This document shows positions 6,040-14,063 of a stretch of DNA of 24,211 nt, piece after piece (within the stretch, counting starts at the first letter, position 1; each line of letters starts with the position of its first letter). The stretch spans positions 1 through 24,211 of the forward strand of contig UQNP01000012.1 of the NCBI GenBank assembly GCA_900542385.1, given 5' to 3'. This stretch comes from an uncultured Eubacterium sp. (GTDB lineage: Bacteria > Bacillota > Clostridia > Peptostreptococcales > Anaerovoracaceae). The translations under genes were made by a program, and so were the position numbers. The notes under the pieces were generated by a model that had not been told where the DNA came from, did not search any database, and worked only from the letters and a program-made list of their open reading frames with translations.

Positions 6040-7778
6040 GGACGGTTTTGAAATATTACAAACGGTATGTGCCGCTGATAATTTTATCTCTGGCATTCCT
6101 GTTTGGACAGGCGATGTGTGAACTGGCGCTGCCGGGATACATGTCGGATATAATCAATAACGGCATAGTCATGAGCGATATGGATTATATATGGAGAACA
6201 GGGATCATCATGATAGCCGTATCATGCGGGAGCGTGATATGTTCCATTATGGGAAGCTTTATGGCGGCAAGGATAGCAGCAGGCTCATCCAGAAGGATAA
6301 GGAGGGAGCTGTTCAGAAAAGTAACGGATTTTTCGGCTGCGGAGCTGGAGGAGTTTTCAACTGCTTCTCTGATAACGCGTTCGACCAACGATGTGCAGAT
6401 GGTTCAGCAGGCAACGGTAATGATACTGAGACTGGCATGTTTTGCTCCGATAATGGGAATAGGAGCGATGATAAGAGCGCTGAACACCAGTGTGTCGCTG
6501 TCGTGGACAGTAGGCATAGCTCTTGCGGCCATAGTATGCATCATGCTCATAGCGTTTTTTCTGGTATTTCCGAAGTTCAAAGTATTGCAGGAAAAGCTGG
6601 ACAGGCTCAACCTCATAATGAAGGAAAGACTGGAAGGGATGCTGGTGATAAGGGCGTTCACCACCGAGAAGAAGGAAGAGGGCAGATTCGATGACGCCAA
6701 CAGAGATCTGACGAAAATAAATATATTCGTCAACAGAGCGATGTCGTTTATGATGCCTGCACTGATGTTTGTGATGAATGCAGTGAGCATACTGATAATA
6801 TGGGCAGGTGCTCATCTTGTGGAAGCTCAGGATCTGATGATCGGCGATATGCTGGCGTATCTTCAGTACGCTATGCACGTCATAATGTCCTTCCTGTACA
6901 TCACCATGATGTTCATCATGATACCAAGAGCGGCGGTTTCTGCTCAGAGGATAGGTAAGGTGCTGGATGTAGATCCTGCCATCAAGGACAGCTCAGATCC
7001 GAAGAAGATCGAAAAACCTGCGGGAAAAGTTGAGTTCAGAAATGTTTCCTTTGCATATCCTGATGCCGATGAAAAGACTCTTGATGATATAAACTTCACG
7101 GCAGAGCCTGGAAAAGTGACAGCGATTATAGGAAGTACGGGAAGCGGCAAATCCACGCTCCTGAATCTTATTCCGCGCTTTTACGATACTACGGAAGGGG
7201 CAGTGCTCGTAGACGGAGTAGATGTAAAGGATATGCTTCAGAGTGATCTGCGCGACATGATAGGATATGTGCCCCAGAAGGGACTGCTGTTTTCAGGCAC
7301 TATCGCCAGCAATCTGAGATACGGCAGAGAAGAGGCTTCGGATGAAGAGATAGAAGAAGCAGCACAAACTGCTCAGGCGATGGAATTCATCAATGATAAG
7401 GAAGATGGATTCGATGAGGAAGTCTCCCAGGGAGGCACAAATGTTTCGGGAGGCCAGAAACAGAGGCTTTCCATAGCGAGGGCTCTCGTCAAGAACGCGA
7501 AGATATATCTGTTTGACGACAGCTTTTCAGCCTTGGATTTCAAGACTGATAAAGCGCTGAGAAAAGCTCTCAGAGAAAAAGTGGGCGACAGCACCATCAT
7601 AATAGTTGCCCAGAGAATAAATACTGTTTTGGATGCTGAGCAGATCATAGTAATGGACGAAGGACGTATGGCTGGCATAGGCACTCATGAGCAGCTTATG
7701 CAGACCTGCAGCGTATATAAGGAAATAGCGCTGTCGCAGCTCAGTGAAGAAGAACTTGAAAGGGGGTATGAGAAATGA
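6036..7778 (+). CDS. ABC exporter half-transporter, degenerate-ATPase subunit of a heterodimer
   Basis: A 580-residue type IV ABC half-transporter: six-helix membrane domain (about 15-305) then the ATP-binding domain (about 332-570). Walker A 'GSTGSGKS' (366-373), signature 'VSGGQ' (470-474) and Walker B 'IYLFDD' (490-495) are present, but the catalytic Glu after Walker B is Asp495 and the switch His is Gln526 ('VAQRINT'). That is the known pattern of the non-hydrolysing subunit in heterodimers such as TM287/288 and BmrCD. Its intact signature would complete the working site with the partner encoded next. Overlaps marR by four bases and the partner by four bases. Substrate unknown; multidrug or peptide export is likely from family and MarR context. 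Confidence 0.93.
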   Translation: MRTVLKYYKRYVPLIILSLAFLFGQAMCELALPGYMSDIINNGIVMSDMDYIWRTGIIMIAVSCGSVICSIMGSFMAARIAAGSSRRIRRELFRKVTDFSAAELEEFSTASLITRSTNDVQMVQQATVMILRLACFAPIMGIGAMIRALNTSVSLSWTVGIALAAIVCIMLIAFFLVFPKFKVLQEKLDRLNLIMKERLEGMLVIRAFTTEKKEEGRFDDANRDLTKINIFVNRAMSFMMPALMFVMNAVSILIIWAGAHLVEAQDLMIGDMLAYLQYAMHVIMSFLYITMMFIMIPRAAVSAQRIGKVLDVDPAIKDSSDPKKIEKPAGKVEFRNVSFAYPDADEKTLDDINFTAEPGKVTAIIGSTGSGKSTLLNLIPRFYDTTEGAVLVDGVDVKDMLQSDLRDMIGYVPQKGLLFSGTIASNLRYGREEASDEEIEEAAQTAQAMEFINDKEDGFDEEVSQGGTNVSGGQKQRLSIARALVKNAKIYLFDDSFSALDFKTDKALRKALREKVGDSTIIIVAQRINTVLDAEQIIVMDEGRMAGIGTHEQLMQTCSVYKEIALSQLSEEELERGYEK

Positions 7779-9601
7779 GCAGAGCGAGAAATAAGAAACA
7801 CGGCGGAGGTCCGGGAGCGAACATGATGCCCGGTGAAAAAGCCAAGGATTTCAGCGGTACTATAAAAAAGCTGGGCAGATATCTGGCGCCTCACAAGATA
7901 GCTTTGACAGCAGTTTTCATATCCGCTATAGCCAGTACAATATTCAATATAGTATCCCCTACCATACTGGGAGATGCCACTGACAAAGTCGTGGAAGGCC
8001 TGATGGCAGGAGGAATAGATTTCAAGGGATTGTTTTCCATCTTAATGCTCCTGCTTGCCATGTACGGCATGTGTCTGCTCTTTGGCGTTATACAGGGGTG
8101 GCTGATGGCAGATGTTTCTCAGAAGGTCATATATGAGATGAGAGACAAAATGTCTAAAAAGCTTGACAGGCTGCCTCTCAAATATTTCGACGGTCAGACT
8201 CACGGCGAGATACAGAGCAGGATGATAAATGACATAGAGACGGTCAATCAGACTCTTTCCATGAGTCTCACCCAGATGATAACGAGCTTTACGACCATAG
8301 TTGGAATACTGATAATGATGCTGCGGATAAGCGTGCTCATGACGGTGACTGCCCTCGTAGTGCTGCCGCTGTCCATGCTTGTGATACGTCTTGTAGTATC
8401 AAAATCTCAGAGACACTTTAAGAATCAGCAGAAATATCTGGGTTACGTCAACGGTCACGTAGAGGAGATGTACACGGGACACGATATAATAAAAGCCTTC
8501 AACAGAGAGGATAAATCTCAAGAGACCTTTGACGAATACAACGATAAATTATGCGAATCTGCGTGGAAATCACAGTTCCTTTCAGGTGTGATGATGCCTG
8601 TGACTATGCTCATAGGAAACCTGGCGTACGTTGCCGTATGTCTGCTGGGCGGATACCTTGCCATAAACGGAAAGGTATCAATAGGTAATATACAGGCGTT
8701 TATCCAGTACGTAAGGAGCTTTAACCAGCCTATCACACAGGTGGCCAATGTTGCCAACCAGCTTCAGTCAACGGCTGCCGCAGCGGAAAGAGTGTTCGAA
8801 CTGATAGAAGAAGAGGAAGAAGTCGATCTTGATAAAAAGCCTGCTTTCTCCATGGAGCCTTCAGAGGTGAAAGGTGAGATAGAGTTTGAACACGTGAATT
8901 TCGGATACAGCGACGACGAGATAATAATAAATGATTTCAGCTTCAAGGCCGAGCCAGGTCAGCGTATAGCGATAGTAGGTCCTACAGGCGCGGGAAAAAC
9001 CACAATAGTGAAGCTGCTGATGAGATTTTACGAAGTAAATTCCGGTCATATAAGGGTGGACGGACACGACATAAAAGAATTTTCAAGGGAAAATCTCAGG
9101 AGAATGTTTGGAATGGTGCTTCAGGATACATGGCTTAACAGCGGCACTGTAAGGGAAAATATAAGATACGGCAAGCCTGACGCCACAGATGAAGAGGTGG
9201 AAGAAGCGGCAAAGGCTGCCCATATACATCACTTCATAAAGACTCAAAGCAAGGGTTACGACATGGAGATAAATGAAGAAGCCAACAATATTTCTCAGGG
9301 GCAGAAACAGCTTCTGACCATAGCCAGAGCCATCCTGGCAGATACGCCGATAATGATACTGGATGAAGCGACAAGTTCGGTAGATACGAGAACAGAAGCG
9401 CTGATACAGCAGGCCATGGCAAACCTTACAGAAAACAGGACCAGCTTCATAATAGCGCACAGACTGTCGACGATAAGGGACGCAGATCATATCCTCGTGA
9501 TGAATCATGGGGATATCGTAGAGCAAGGTACTCATGAAAGCCTGCTTGCAGAAAACGGATTTTATGCAGGACTCTACAACAGTCAGTTTGCGGGACAGTA
9601 G
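7775..9601 (+). CDS. ABC exporter half-transporter, catalytic subunit of the heterodimer
   Basis: A 608-residue ABC half-transporter with a polar Gly/Met-rich N-terminal lead of about 30 residues, membrane domain (about 38-330) and ATPase domain (about 368-600). Walker A 'GPTGAGKT' (402-409), Walker B with the catalytic Glu531 ('IMILDEATSSVD') and switch His562 ('IAHRLSTI') are intact. The signature is altered to 'ISQGQ' (506-510), the usual compensation in heterodimers: the impaired ATP site pairs the partner's weak Walker B with this altered signature, and the active site uses this Walker B with the partner's 'VSGGQ'. ATGA overlap with the preceding gene fits coupled translation of equal amounts. 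No clear terminator follows. Confidence 0.93.
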   Translation: MSRARNKKHGGGPGANMMPGEKAKDFSGTIKKLGRYLAPHKIALTAVFISAIASTIFNIVSPTILGDATDKVVEGLMAGGIDFKGLFSILMLLLAMYGMCLLFGVIQGWLMADVSQKVIYEMRDKMSKKLDRLPLKYFDGQTHGEIQSRMINDIETVNQTLSMSLTQMITSFTTIVGILIMMLRISVLMTVTALVVLPLSMLVIRLVVSKSQRHFKNQQKYLGYVNGHVEEMYTGHDIIKAFNREDKSQETFDEYNDKLCESAWKSQFLSGVMMPVTMLIGNLAYVAVCLLGGYLAINGKVSIGNIQAFIQYVRSFNQPITQVANVANQLQSTAAAAERVFELIEEEEEVDLDKKPAFSMEPSEVKGEIEFEHVNFGYSDDEIIINDFSFKAEPGQRIAIVGPTGAGKTTIVKLLMRFYEVNSGHIRVDGHDIKEFSRENLRRMFGMVLQDTWLNSGTVRENIRYGKPDATDEEVEEAAKAAHIHHFIKTQSKGYDMEINEEANNISQGQKQLLTIARAILADTPIMILDEATSSVDTRTEALIQQAMANLTENRTSFIIAHRLSTIRDADHILVMNHGDIVEQGTHESLLAENGFYAGLYNSQFAGQ

Positions 9602-9689
9602 CTTGTACTGTATATCTTTGCAAAAGAAGATGAGTTTTGATTTTGCATAACGGTCTTTTAATTGTCACAAATCCAACACTCGAAAATGC

Positions 9690-9695
9690 TATAAC
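9690..9695 (+). promoter_or_regulatory. Possible extended -10 promoter for the exported protein
   Basis: TGC-TATAAC fits an extended -10 (TG-N-TATAAT), about 60 bases before the next start codon; no convincing -35 is at 17 bases. The 156-base gap 9602-9757 otherwise shows only a loose TGCAAAA / TTTTGCA repeat. Confidence 0.3.
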
Positions 9696-9757
9696 ATATA
9701 GACATGAAATCAAGCATTGGAAGGGAAGGACGTATCGTGTATGTCTGAAGGTGAAGC

Positions 9758-10360
9758 ATGAGTGGATTTGCAGGAAGCAGGAAAATAATCATCAGTGTTA
9801 TAATAGCGGCGGTATGCGTCATTACAGCGCTTGCAGCGATACTTGCGCTGACGTTCATGTCCGACAGCAGCGACGGGCTCACGCAGGACAGCAATGGAGA
9901 AACGGTCGTATCAGAGCTTAATATAGACGATTCCGAAGAATATGCCGCAAAGCTTTATGAGAATGCAGTGTCGGATATAAATGATACGACAGCAGTTGTG
10001 AGTCTGCTTGATGCCATGAAGTTTGAGGATGCTGCCGGAGAGTACAGCGCAGTTATATCTGAAGAAAGCGGTGTCCAGGTACTTTCTCTGGAGCTGTCTG
10101 AGCAGATCAACAGAAGCGACAAGAATACTTTCGACAGCAATATGGAGATGTATGCGGAGCAAATGCTGGCGCTGATACCGGGAGTAGGCAAAGTGGAGTG
10201 GATATATTCAGTAAAATCAGCTGATGCAAGTGAAGAAAAATCTGTTGTTTCCCTCGATGAAAAGGGGGCAAGCGATATTCTCGGAAAAGATGTGAGAAGT
10301 TACGGAGAATCTGCAAAGGGCATCCAGAGACTTCTTACTCAGCAGAAGAATGGGGAATAA
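9758..10360 (+). CDS. Membrane-anchored extracytoplasmic protein of uncertain family (DUF4825-like?)
   Basis: 200 residues. One hydrophobic segment (about 9-33, 'IIISVIIAAVCVITALAAIL') after a short basic start, with no lipobox Cys, so a signal anchor with an outside domain. The outside part is acidic and Ser/Asp-rich at first, then alternates likely helix and strand. The patterns around 'LLDAMKFEDAAGEYSAVI' and 'MYAEQMLALIPGVGKVEWIY' recall DUF4825, a domain also found at the end of M56/BlaR-type sensors; this is from memory and needs a profile search. GAAGGTGA precedes the ATG. It stands alone after the ABC exporter and before the DUF3793 promoter, so neighbours give little help on function. 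Confidence 0.6.
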   Translation: MSGFAGSRKIIISVIIAAVCVITALAAILALTFMSDSSDGLTQDSNGETVVSELNIDDSEEYAAKLYENAVSDINDTTAVVSLLDAMKFEDAAGEYSAVISEESGVQVLSLELSEQINRSDKNTFDSNMEMYAEQMLALIPGVGKVEWIYSVKSADASEEKSVVSLDEKGASDILGKDVRSYGESAKGIQRLLTQQKNGE

Positions 10361-10365
10361 ATATA

Positions 10366-10394
10366 TTGACATATTAAAAGGGGTATAATATAAT
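10366..10394 (+). promoter_or_regulatory. Consensus sigma-70-type promoter of the DUF3793-flavodoxin operon
   Basis: TTGACA (10366-10371), exactly 17 bases, TATAAT (10389-10394): a perfect consensus for the vegetative sigma factor, expected to be very strong unless repressed. Expected start near 10401, inside the first palindrome. Confidence 0.8.
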
Positions 10395-10397
10395 GTA

Positions 10398-10455
10398 AAC
10401 GCGGTTAGGAAATACTAACCGCGTTATTTTAAAAGTGTGGTTAGTTAAAACTAAC
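10398..10455 (+). promoter_or_regulatory. Two related palindromes (GTTAG-N6-CTAAC), probable repressor operators
   Basis: The first has 11-bp arms, AACGCGGTTAG (10398-10408) and CTAACCGCGTT (10415-10425), and covers the expected transcription start. The second, GTTAG (10440-10444) and CTAAC (10451-10455), repeats the same core with the same 6-base centre 36 bases on. Two copies with one shared core argue for a protein-binding site more than an RNA hairpin. Given the genes, an iron-sensing regulator (DtxR/IdeR- or Fur-type) is the best guess; the match to the classical DtxR box is only partial. Confidence 0.6.
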
Positions 10456-10498
10456 AAAAGGAGCAAACTAAACAGACAGATCTGATTTTGGAGGAAAT

Positions 10499-11062
10499 AT
10501 GTCGGAAAATCTACTTGTAATGTACTGCGCGCCAACTCTTGCGGGGATTAAAACTGCTAACTTGTTCAGCTGTGAATGTGCAGACTGCTGTCACGCGAGA
10601 TCTGTGGTAGATTCATGGAACAGCATTTTGAATCATAAAGGGGTATATGCGAAGATAATGAGATACAGGAACGGCAGAGTGCTTATATATGTGTACAGAC
10701 GTGACAGACTGGCGAAGGATTTTGAAAAGGCAGGCGCCAAGGAACTTTTATTCAGCCGAGGCTACGGAGACAAGAGTATGTCCGATATGCTCGATATGCT
10801 TTCATGCAGGCTTTGTGAAAGCGATGATTTTCCTCACGAGATCGGTCTGTTTTTAGGTTATCCTGTCGGCGATGTAAAGGGATTTATAGAGAACGGAGGT
10901 AAAAACTGCAAGCTTGCAGGCGTGTGGAAGGTGTATGAAGATGAGTGCAGAGCTGAAAAACTGTTCTGCAAATATAAAAAATGCACCGACATATACTGCA
11001 TGAAGTTATGTGAAGGGACTCCTATCACCAGATTGGCGGTGAAAGGAAGAGTGTATGAATGA
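10499..11062 (+). CDS. DUF3793 family protein, cysteine-rich
   Basis: 187 residues with the DUF3793 family pattern: 'YCAPTLAGIKTANLFSC' near the start, 'GRVLIYVYRRDRLAKDF', 'FPHEIGLFLGYPVGDVKGFI' and the closing 'WKVY...YKKCTDIY'. Function is unknown in the family; members often lie beside flavodoxin or iron-uptake genes in Clostridia. It carries 13 Cys (C10, C25, C27, C30, C31, C103, C106, C137, C150, C157, C162, C167, C171), about 7%, including a CxCxxCC cluster and a CxxC, so metal, Fe-S or heme binding is possible. No membrane segment. GGAGG lies four bases before the ATG. The flavodoxin gene starts 15 bases downstream in the same operon. Confidence 0.87.
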   Translation: MSENLLVMYCAPTLAGIKTANLFSCECADCCHARSVVDSWNSILNHKGVYAKIMRYRNGRVLIYVYRRDRLAKDFEKAGAKELLFSRGYGDKSMSDMLDMLSCRLCESDDFPHEIGLFLGYPVGDVKGFIENGGKNCKLAGVWKVYEDECRAEKLFCKYKKCTDIYCMKLCEGTPITRLAVKGRVYE

Positions 11063-11077
11063 TTCGGAGGAGGAGAA

Positions 11078-11500
11078 ATGAAAAAAGTAGCTGTAGTGTA
11101 TTGGAGCGGTACAGGGAATACAGAAGCCATGGCATATGCTGTTGCGGAAGGGGCCAAAGATGCGGGAGCTGAAGTGGATATAATGACGTCGGCAGCGTTT
11201 TCGGCCGACAAGATAAAAGATTACGGGAGTATTGCGTTCGGATGTCCTTCCATGGGAGATGAAGTCCTTGAGGAGATCGAATTTGAACCGATGTTTACAG
11301 AATGTGAATCAAAACTTGGAGGAAAAGAGATCGCACTTTTCGGCTCCTATGGCTGGGGAAACGGTGAATGGATGACTTCATGGGAGGAAAGATGCGAAAA
11401 TGATAACGCAAATCTTGTGTGCGAAAGTGTTATCGTAAATGAAACACCTGATGAAAAAGGTCTTGAAAGATGCAGAGCTTTAGGGAAAGCTCTTGTTTAA
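11078..11500 (+). CDS. Short-chain flavodoxin
   Basis: A 140-residue cytoplasmic FMN electron carrier that can replace ferredoxin when iron is scarce. The phosphate loop is 'SGTGNT' after the first strand ('KKVAVVYW'); the two isoalloxazine loops are 'CPSMGDEVLEE' and 'GSYGWGNGEWM', as in clostridial short flavodoxins. GGAGGAGGAG precedes the ATG. It follows the DUF3793 gene by 15 bases, shares its promoter and tandem palindromes, and is closed by a strong terminator, so the two genes form a complete transcription unit. Its partner enzyme is not known from this window. Confidence 0.93.
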   Translation: MKKVAVVYWSGTGNTEAMAYAVAEGAKDAGAEVDIMTSAAFSADKIKDYGSIAFGCPSMGDEVLEEIEFEPMFTECESKLGGKEIALFGSYGWGNGEWMTSWEERCENDNANLVCESVIVNETPDEKGLERCRALGKALV

Positions 11501-11560
11501 AAGAATAAATATATTGAAATGAAAAAAATACCTTCATAAATATGAATTCCCTTTCATAAT

Positions 11561-11600
11561 AACGGCGGAGAGTCTTAGCTTGACTCTCCGTTGTTTTTTT
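11561..11600 (+). terminator. Rho-independent terminator of the DUF3793-flavodoxin operon
   Basis: Stem CGGAGAGTC / GACTCTCCG (9 bp, partly extended by flanking AAC/GTT), 7-base loop, then TTGTTTTTTT. It lies 60 bases after the flavodoxin stop. Confidence 0.9.
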
Positions 11601-11626
11601 GCGGGGAAAGACATTCTCTCACGTAG

Positions 11627-11676
11627 GTTGACAATGAATATATATAGTTGACAATTTACCTGAGCCTGACTATAAT
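11627..11676 (+). promoter_or_regulatory. bioYBDA promoter with tandem GTTGACAAT repeats
   Basis: TTGACA (11648-11653), 17-base spacer, TATAAT (11671-11676): perfect consensus. The 9-mer GTTGACAAT occurs twice as a direct repeat (11627-11635 and 11647-11655), 20 bases apart (about two helical turns); the second holds the -35. It resembles the right half of the BirA operator (GTTTACAA / GTTAACAA). A proper inverted left half is not seen. BirA control is inferred. Confidence 0.65.
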
Positions 11677-11716
11677 TAATGGCATACGACATGACGAAAA
11701 AGGAGAGGGGTAAAGT

Positions 11717-12319
11717 ATGGAAAAGATAAGAACCGCAGAGGAAGACATAAAGAAGGGGCGTGCAGTGAAAAGGAACAGGACCGGAAATATGATAATGTGC
11801 GGATTGTTTACAGCCCTTATAGCAGCAGGAGCTTTTATAAGGATACCTGTCCCGTTAGTACCCTTCACACTGCAATTTTTGTTCACCACGCTTGCAGGTC
11901 TTGTGATGGGCGGCAGGCTGGGAGCACTGAGCGCAGCTGTTTATACGATGCTGGGACTGATAGGGATACCGGTGTTTGCAGAGGGCGGTGGGATATGGTA
12001 TATATTGAAACCCAGCTTCGGTTATATCATCGGATTTATAGTAGCCAGCTATGTGACGGGAAAGATGGCGGAAAAGATAAAAGATCTTAAAGTGCAAAGC
12101 TTTTTGGCGGCTAATTTTGCAGGACTTTTGATCGTATATGCGGTGGGAATGGTATATTACTATTTTATATGCAATTTCGTGATAAACACTCCCATAGGCT
12201 TCTGGCCCCTTGTACTGTACTGTTTTATTCTCGCTGTGCCGGGAGATATATGTCTGTGCATCGTGGCGGCATTTCTGGCAAAGCGTTTGAGACGGGCAGG
12301 GTCGGCGATGATAAGATAG
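11717..12319 (+). CDS. bioY: BioY-family ECF S component (copy 2, divergent)
   Basis: 200 residues with a charged N-terminal lead of about 25 and six hydrophobic helices. The BioY pattern is clear: 'PLVPFTLQFLFTTLAG' with the Gln typical of the family, 'YTMLGLIGIPVFAEGGG' and a final 'AVPGDICLCIVAAFLAK'. The conserved GPTGGY loop is replaced by 'KPSFGYIIGF'. It heads the bioB-bioD-bioA operon, with the gene for BioB 57 bases on, and has a good ribosome site (AAGGAGAGGGG) six bases before the ATG. Since another BioY sits beside birA and no bioF is here, this copy might import a precursor such as 7-keto-8-aminopelargonate or dethiobiotin instead of biotin; that is a hypothesis. Confidence 0.9.
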   Translation: MEKIRTAEEDIKKGRAVKRNRTGNMIMCGLFTALIAAGAFIRIPVPLVPFTLQFLFTTLAGLVMGGRLGALSAAVYTMLGLIGIPVFAEGGGIWYILKPSFGYIIGFIVASYVTGKMAEKIKDLKVQSFLAANFAGLLIVYAVGMVYYYFICNFVINTPIGFWPLVLYCFILAVPGDICLCIVAAFLAKRLRRAGSAMIR

Positions 12320-12376
12320 CTGAAAACAGCGGAAATATGACTATGGATAGACAAAGTTTAAAAGGAGAAAACAGAT

Positions 12377-13363
12377 ATGGATATCGTGTATGAAATGAAA
12401 GAGAAGGTAATGGCCGGAGGCAGTATCACGAAAGAAGAAGTTCTGATACTGGCAGAGGAAAAGACCGGCAGACTGGCGGAGGCTGCGGATGAAATACGGC
12501 AAAGCTTCTGCGGTAATATTTTTGATATGTGCACGATAGTGAACGCCAAAAGCGGCAGATGCGGAGAGGATTGCAAATTCTGTGCTCAGAGCGTCAGATC
12601 CGGCTGCGGGGACGTAGAAGTATACGGCCTGATGAGCGCGCAGGAGCTGGTGAAGGATTCCGAAGAAGCCGGCAGGAAGGGTGTGCTCAGATACTCCATG
12701 GTAACCTCCGGGAAAAGACTTTCTGTAAAAGAGACGGACAGCGCGTGCGAGGCGATAAAAGCCGTGGTCAGAAATTTAAAGGAAAAGGATATGGATATGG
12801 AGATATGCGTTTCCTTCGGACTTTTGGGAGAAGAGGAATTCAAAAGACTTAGGGAAGCAGGGGTTTCGAGGATACACTGTAATCTGGAGACCTCCGGGAA
12901 TTATTTCCATAAAGTATGCACGACTCATACTTACGATGAAAAGATAGCGACGATCAAAGCTGCCCAAAGAGCGGGACTCGATGTATGCTCGGGAGGGATA
13001 ATCGGTCTTGGCGAAAGCATGGAAGACAGGATAGACATGGCGCTTACAGCGAGGAGGCTCGGGATAAGATCCATCCCCGTCAATTTTCTGAACCCGATAA
13101 AAGGCACTGAGTTTGGTAACAATAGGATCATAGGTGAGGAGGAAGCGGTGAAATGTATAGCATTATTCAGATTCATACTGCCCGGAACCTTTATCAGGCT
13201 TGCAGGAGGAAGGGGATTGCTGAGGGATAAAGGATACAGCTGTTTCAGATCCGGAGCCAATGCAGCCATATCGGGAGATATGCTCACTACGTCCGGTATA
13301 AGCGTTGAAAGAGATATGCAGGAGCTGAAAAATATGGGATACGAGGTGAGATTCAATGGATAG
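12377..13363 (+). CDS. bioB: Biotin synthase
   Basis: Radical-SAM enzyme that inserts sulfur into dethiobiotin to give biotin. 328 residues. The radical-SAM Fe4S4 cysteines are Cys62, Cys66 and Cys69 ('RCGEDCKFCAQS'). Cysteines for the Fe2S2 sulfur-donor cluster lie in 'EICVSFGLL', 'RIHCNLETS' and 'DVCSGGIIGLGE', with the ligand Arg in 'FIRLAGGR'. 'NFLNPIKGTEF' is also typical. AAGGAG lies nine bases before the ATG. It overlaps bioD by eight bases, so translation is coupled. Oxygen-sensitive, which fits an anaerobic host. Confidence 0.96.
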   Translation: MDIVYEMKEKVMAGGSITKEEVLILAEEKTGRLAEAADEIRQSFCGNIFDMCTIVNAKSGRCGEDCKFCAQSVRSGCGDVEVYGLMSAQELVKDSEEAGRKGVLRYSMVTSGKRLSVKETDSACEAIKAVVRNLKEKDMDMEICVSFGLLGEEEFKRLREAGVSRIHCNLETSGNYFHKVCTTHTYDEKIATIKAAQRAGLDVCSGGIIGLGESMEDRIDMALTARRLGIRSIPVNFLNPIKGTEFGNNRIIGEEEAVKCIALFRFILPGTFIRLAGGRGLLRDKGYSCFRSGANAAISGDMLTTSGISVERDMQELKNMGYEVRFNG

Positions 13364-14063
13364 AAAAGGAATGATTTTTGTTGCCGGGACTGGGACTGAT
13401 ATAGGAAAGACATATGTTGCGGGACTGCTTGTGAAAAGACTGCATGATATGGGCATGAATTCCGGGTATTATAAAGCAGCCATGAGCGGGAATGTCAGGG
13501 ACGAAAGGGGCAGACTGATACCGGGAGATGCTGTTTTTGTAAAGGAGCTGTCAGGGATTTTCCAGCCTGTGGATGAAATGTGCCCCTATGTTTATGAAAA
13601 AGCGTATTCCCCTCATTTGGCGGCGCGCCTTGAGCATAGACAGATAGACATGGATGTCATTGCAGCAGGATTTGAAAAGGTACGCGGACGATACGACTTC
13701 GTGACTGTTGAGGGATCGGGAGGCATAGTGTGCCCCGTGAGATATGAGCAAGGTGCGGAGGACATAAGACTGGAAGACATAATAAAGACTTTCGGTATTC
13801 CCTGCATAATAGTTGCAGATGCAGGTCTGGGGACCATAAATCATGTTGCCCTTACTGCCGAATATATGAGGAATAGAAATATGGATGTACGGGGGATAAT
13901 ACTGAACAGATTTCACAAAGGGGATGTTATGGAAGAGGACAATATGAAGATGTGTGAGATATATACAGGACTTGAAGTGCTGGCATGTGTGGGAGAAAAC
14001 GATAGAGACATAGACATTTCTGAAGAAAAGATAATGCAGATATACGAGGAGAAAAGATCATGA
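13356..14063 (+). CDS. bioD: Dethiobiotin synthetase
   Basis: ATP-dependent ring closure of 7,8-diaminopelargonate with CO2 to dethiobiotin; cytoplasmic dimer. 235 residues with the P-loop 'GTGTDIGKT' (11-19) typical of BioD. The following strand has 'YYKAAMSGN', where the active-site Lys is kept but the common 'KP' is 'KA'. 'VEGSGGIVCP' (about 119-128) matches the second nucleotide/substrate loop, and 'ADAGLGTINHVALTAE' is the usual switch region. Eight-base overlap with bioB and four-base overlap (ATGA) with bioA show a tightly coupled operon. Confidence 0.95.
   Translation: MDRKGMIFVAGTGTDIGKTYVAGLLVKRLHDMGMNSGYYKAAMSGNVRDERGRLIPGDAVFVKELSGIFQPVDEMCPYVYEKAYSPHLAARLEHRQIDMDVIAAGFEKVRGRYDFVTVEGSGGIVCPVRYEQGAEDIRLEDIIKTFGIPCIIVADAGLGTINHVALTAEYMRNRNMDVRGIILNRFHKGDVMEEDNMKMCEIYTGLEVLACVGENDRDIDISEEKIMQIYEEKRS

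Noticed and set aside
10398..10425. First palindrome as an intrinsic terminator or attenuator
   Set aside because: It is at the transcription start itself and its core recurs 36 bases on with only 5-bp arms, which fits a protein operator better; a 5' RNA hairpin role cannot be fully excluded.
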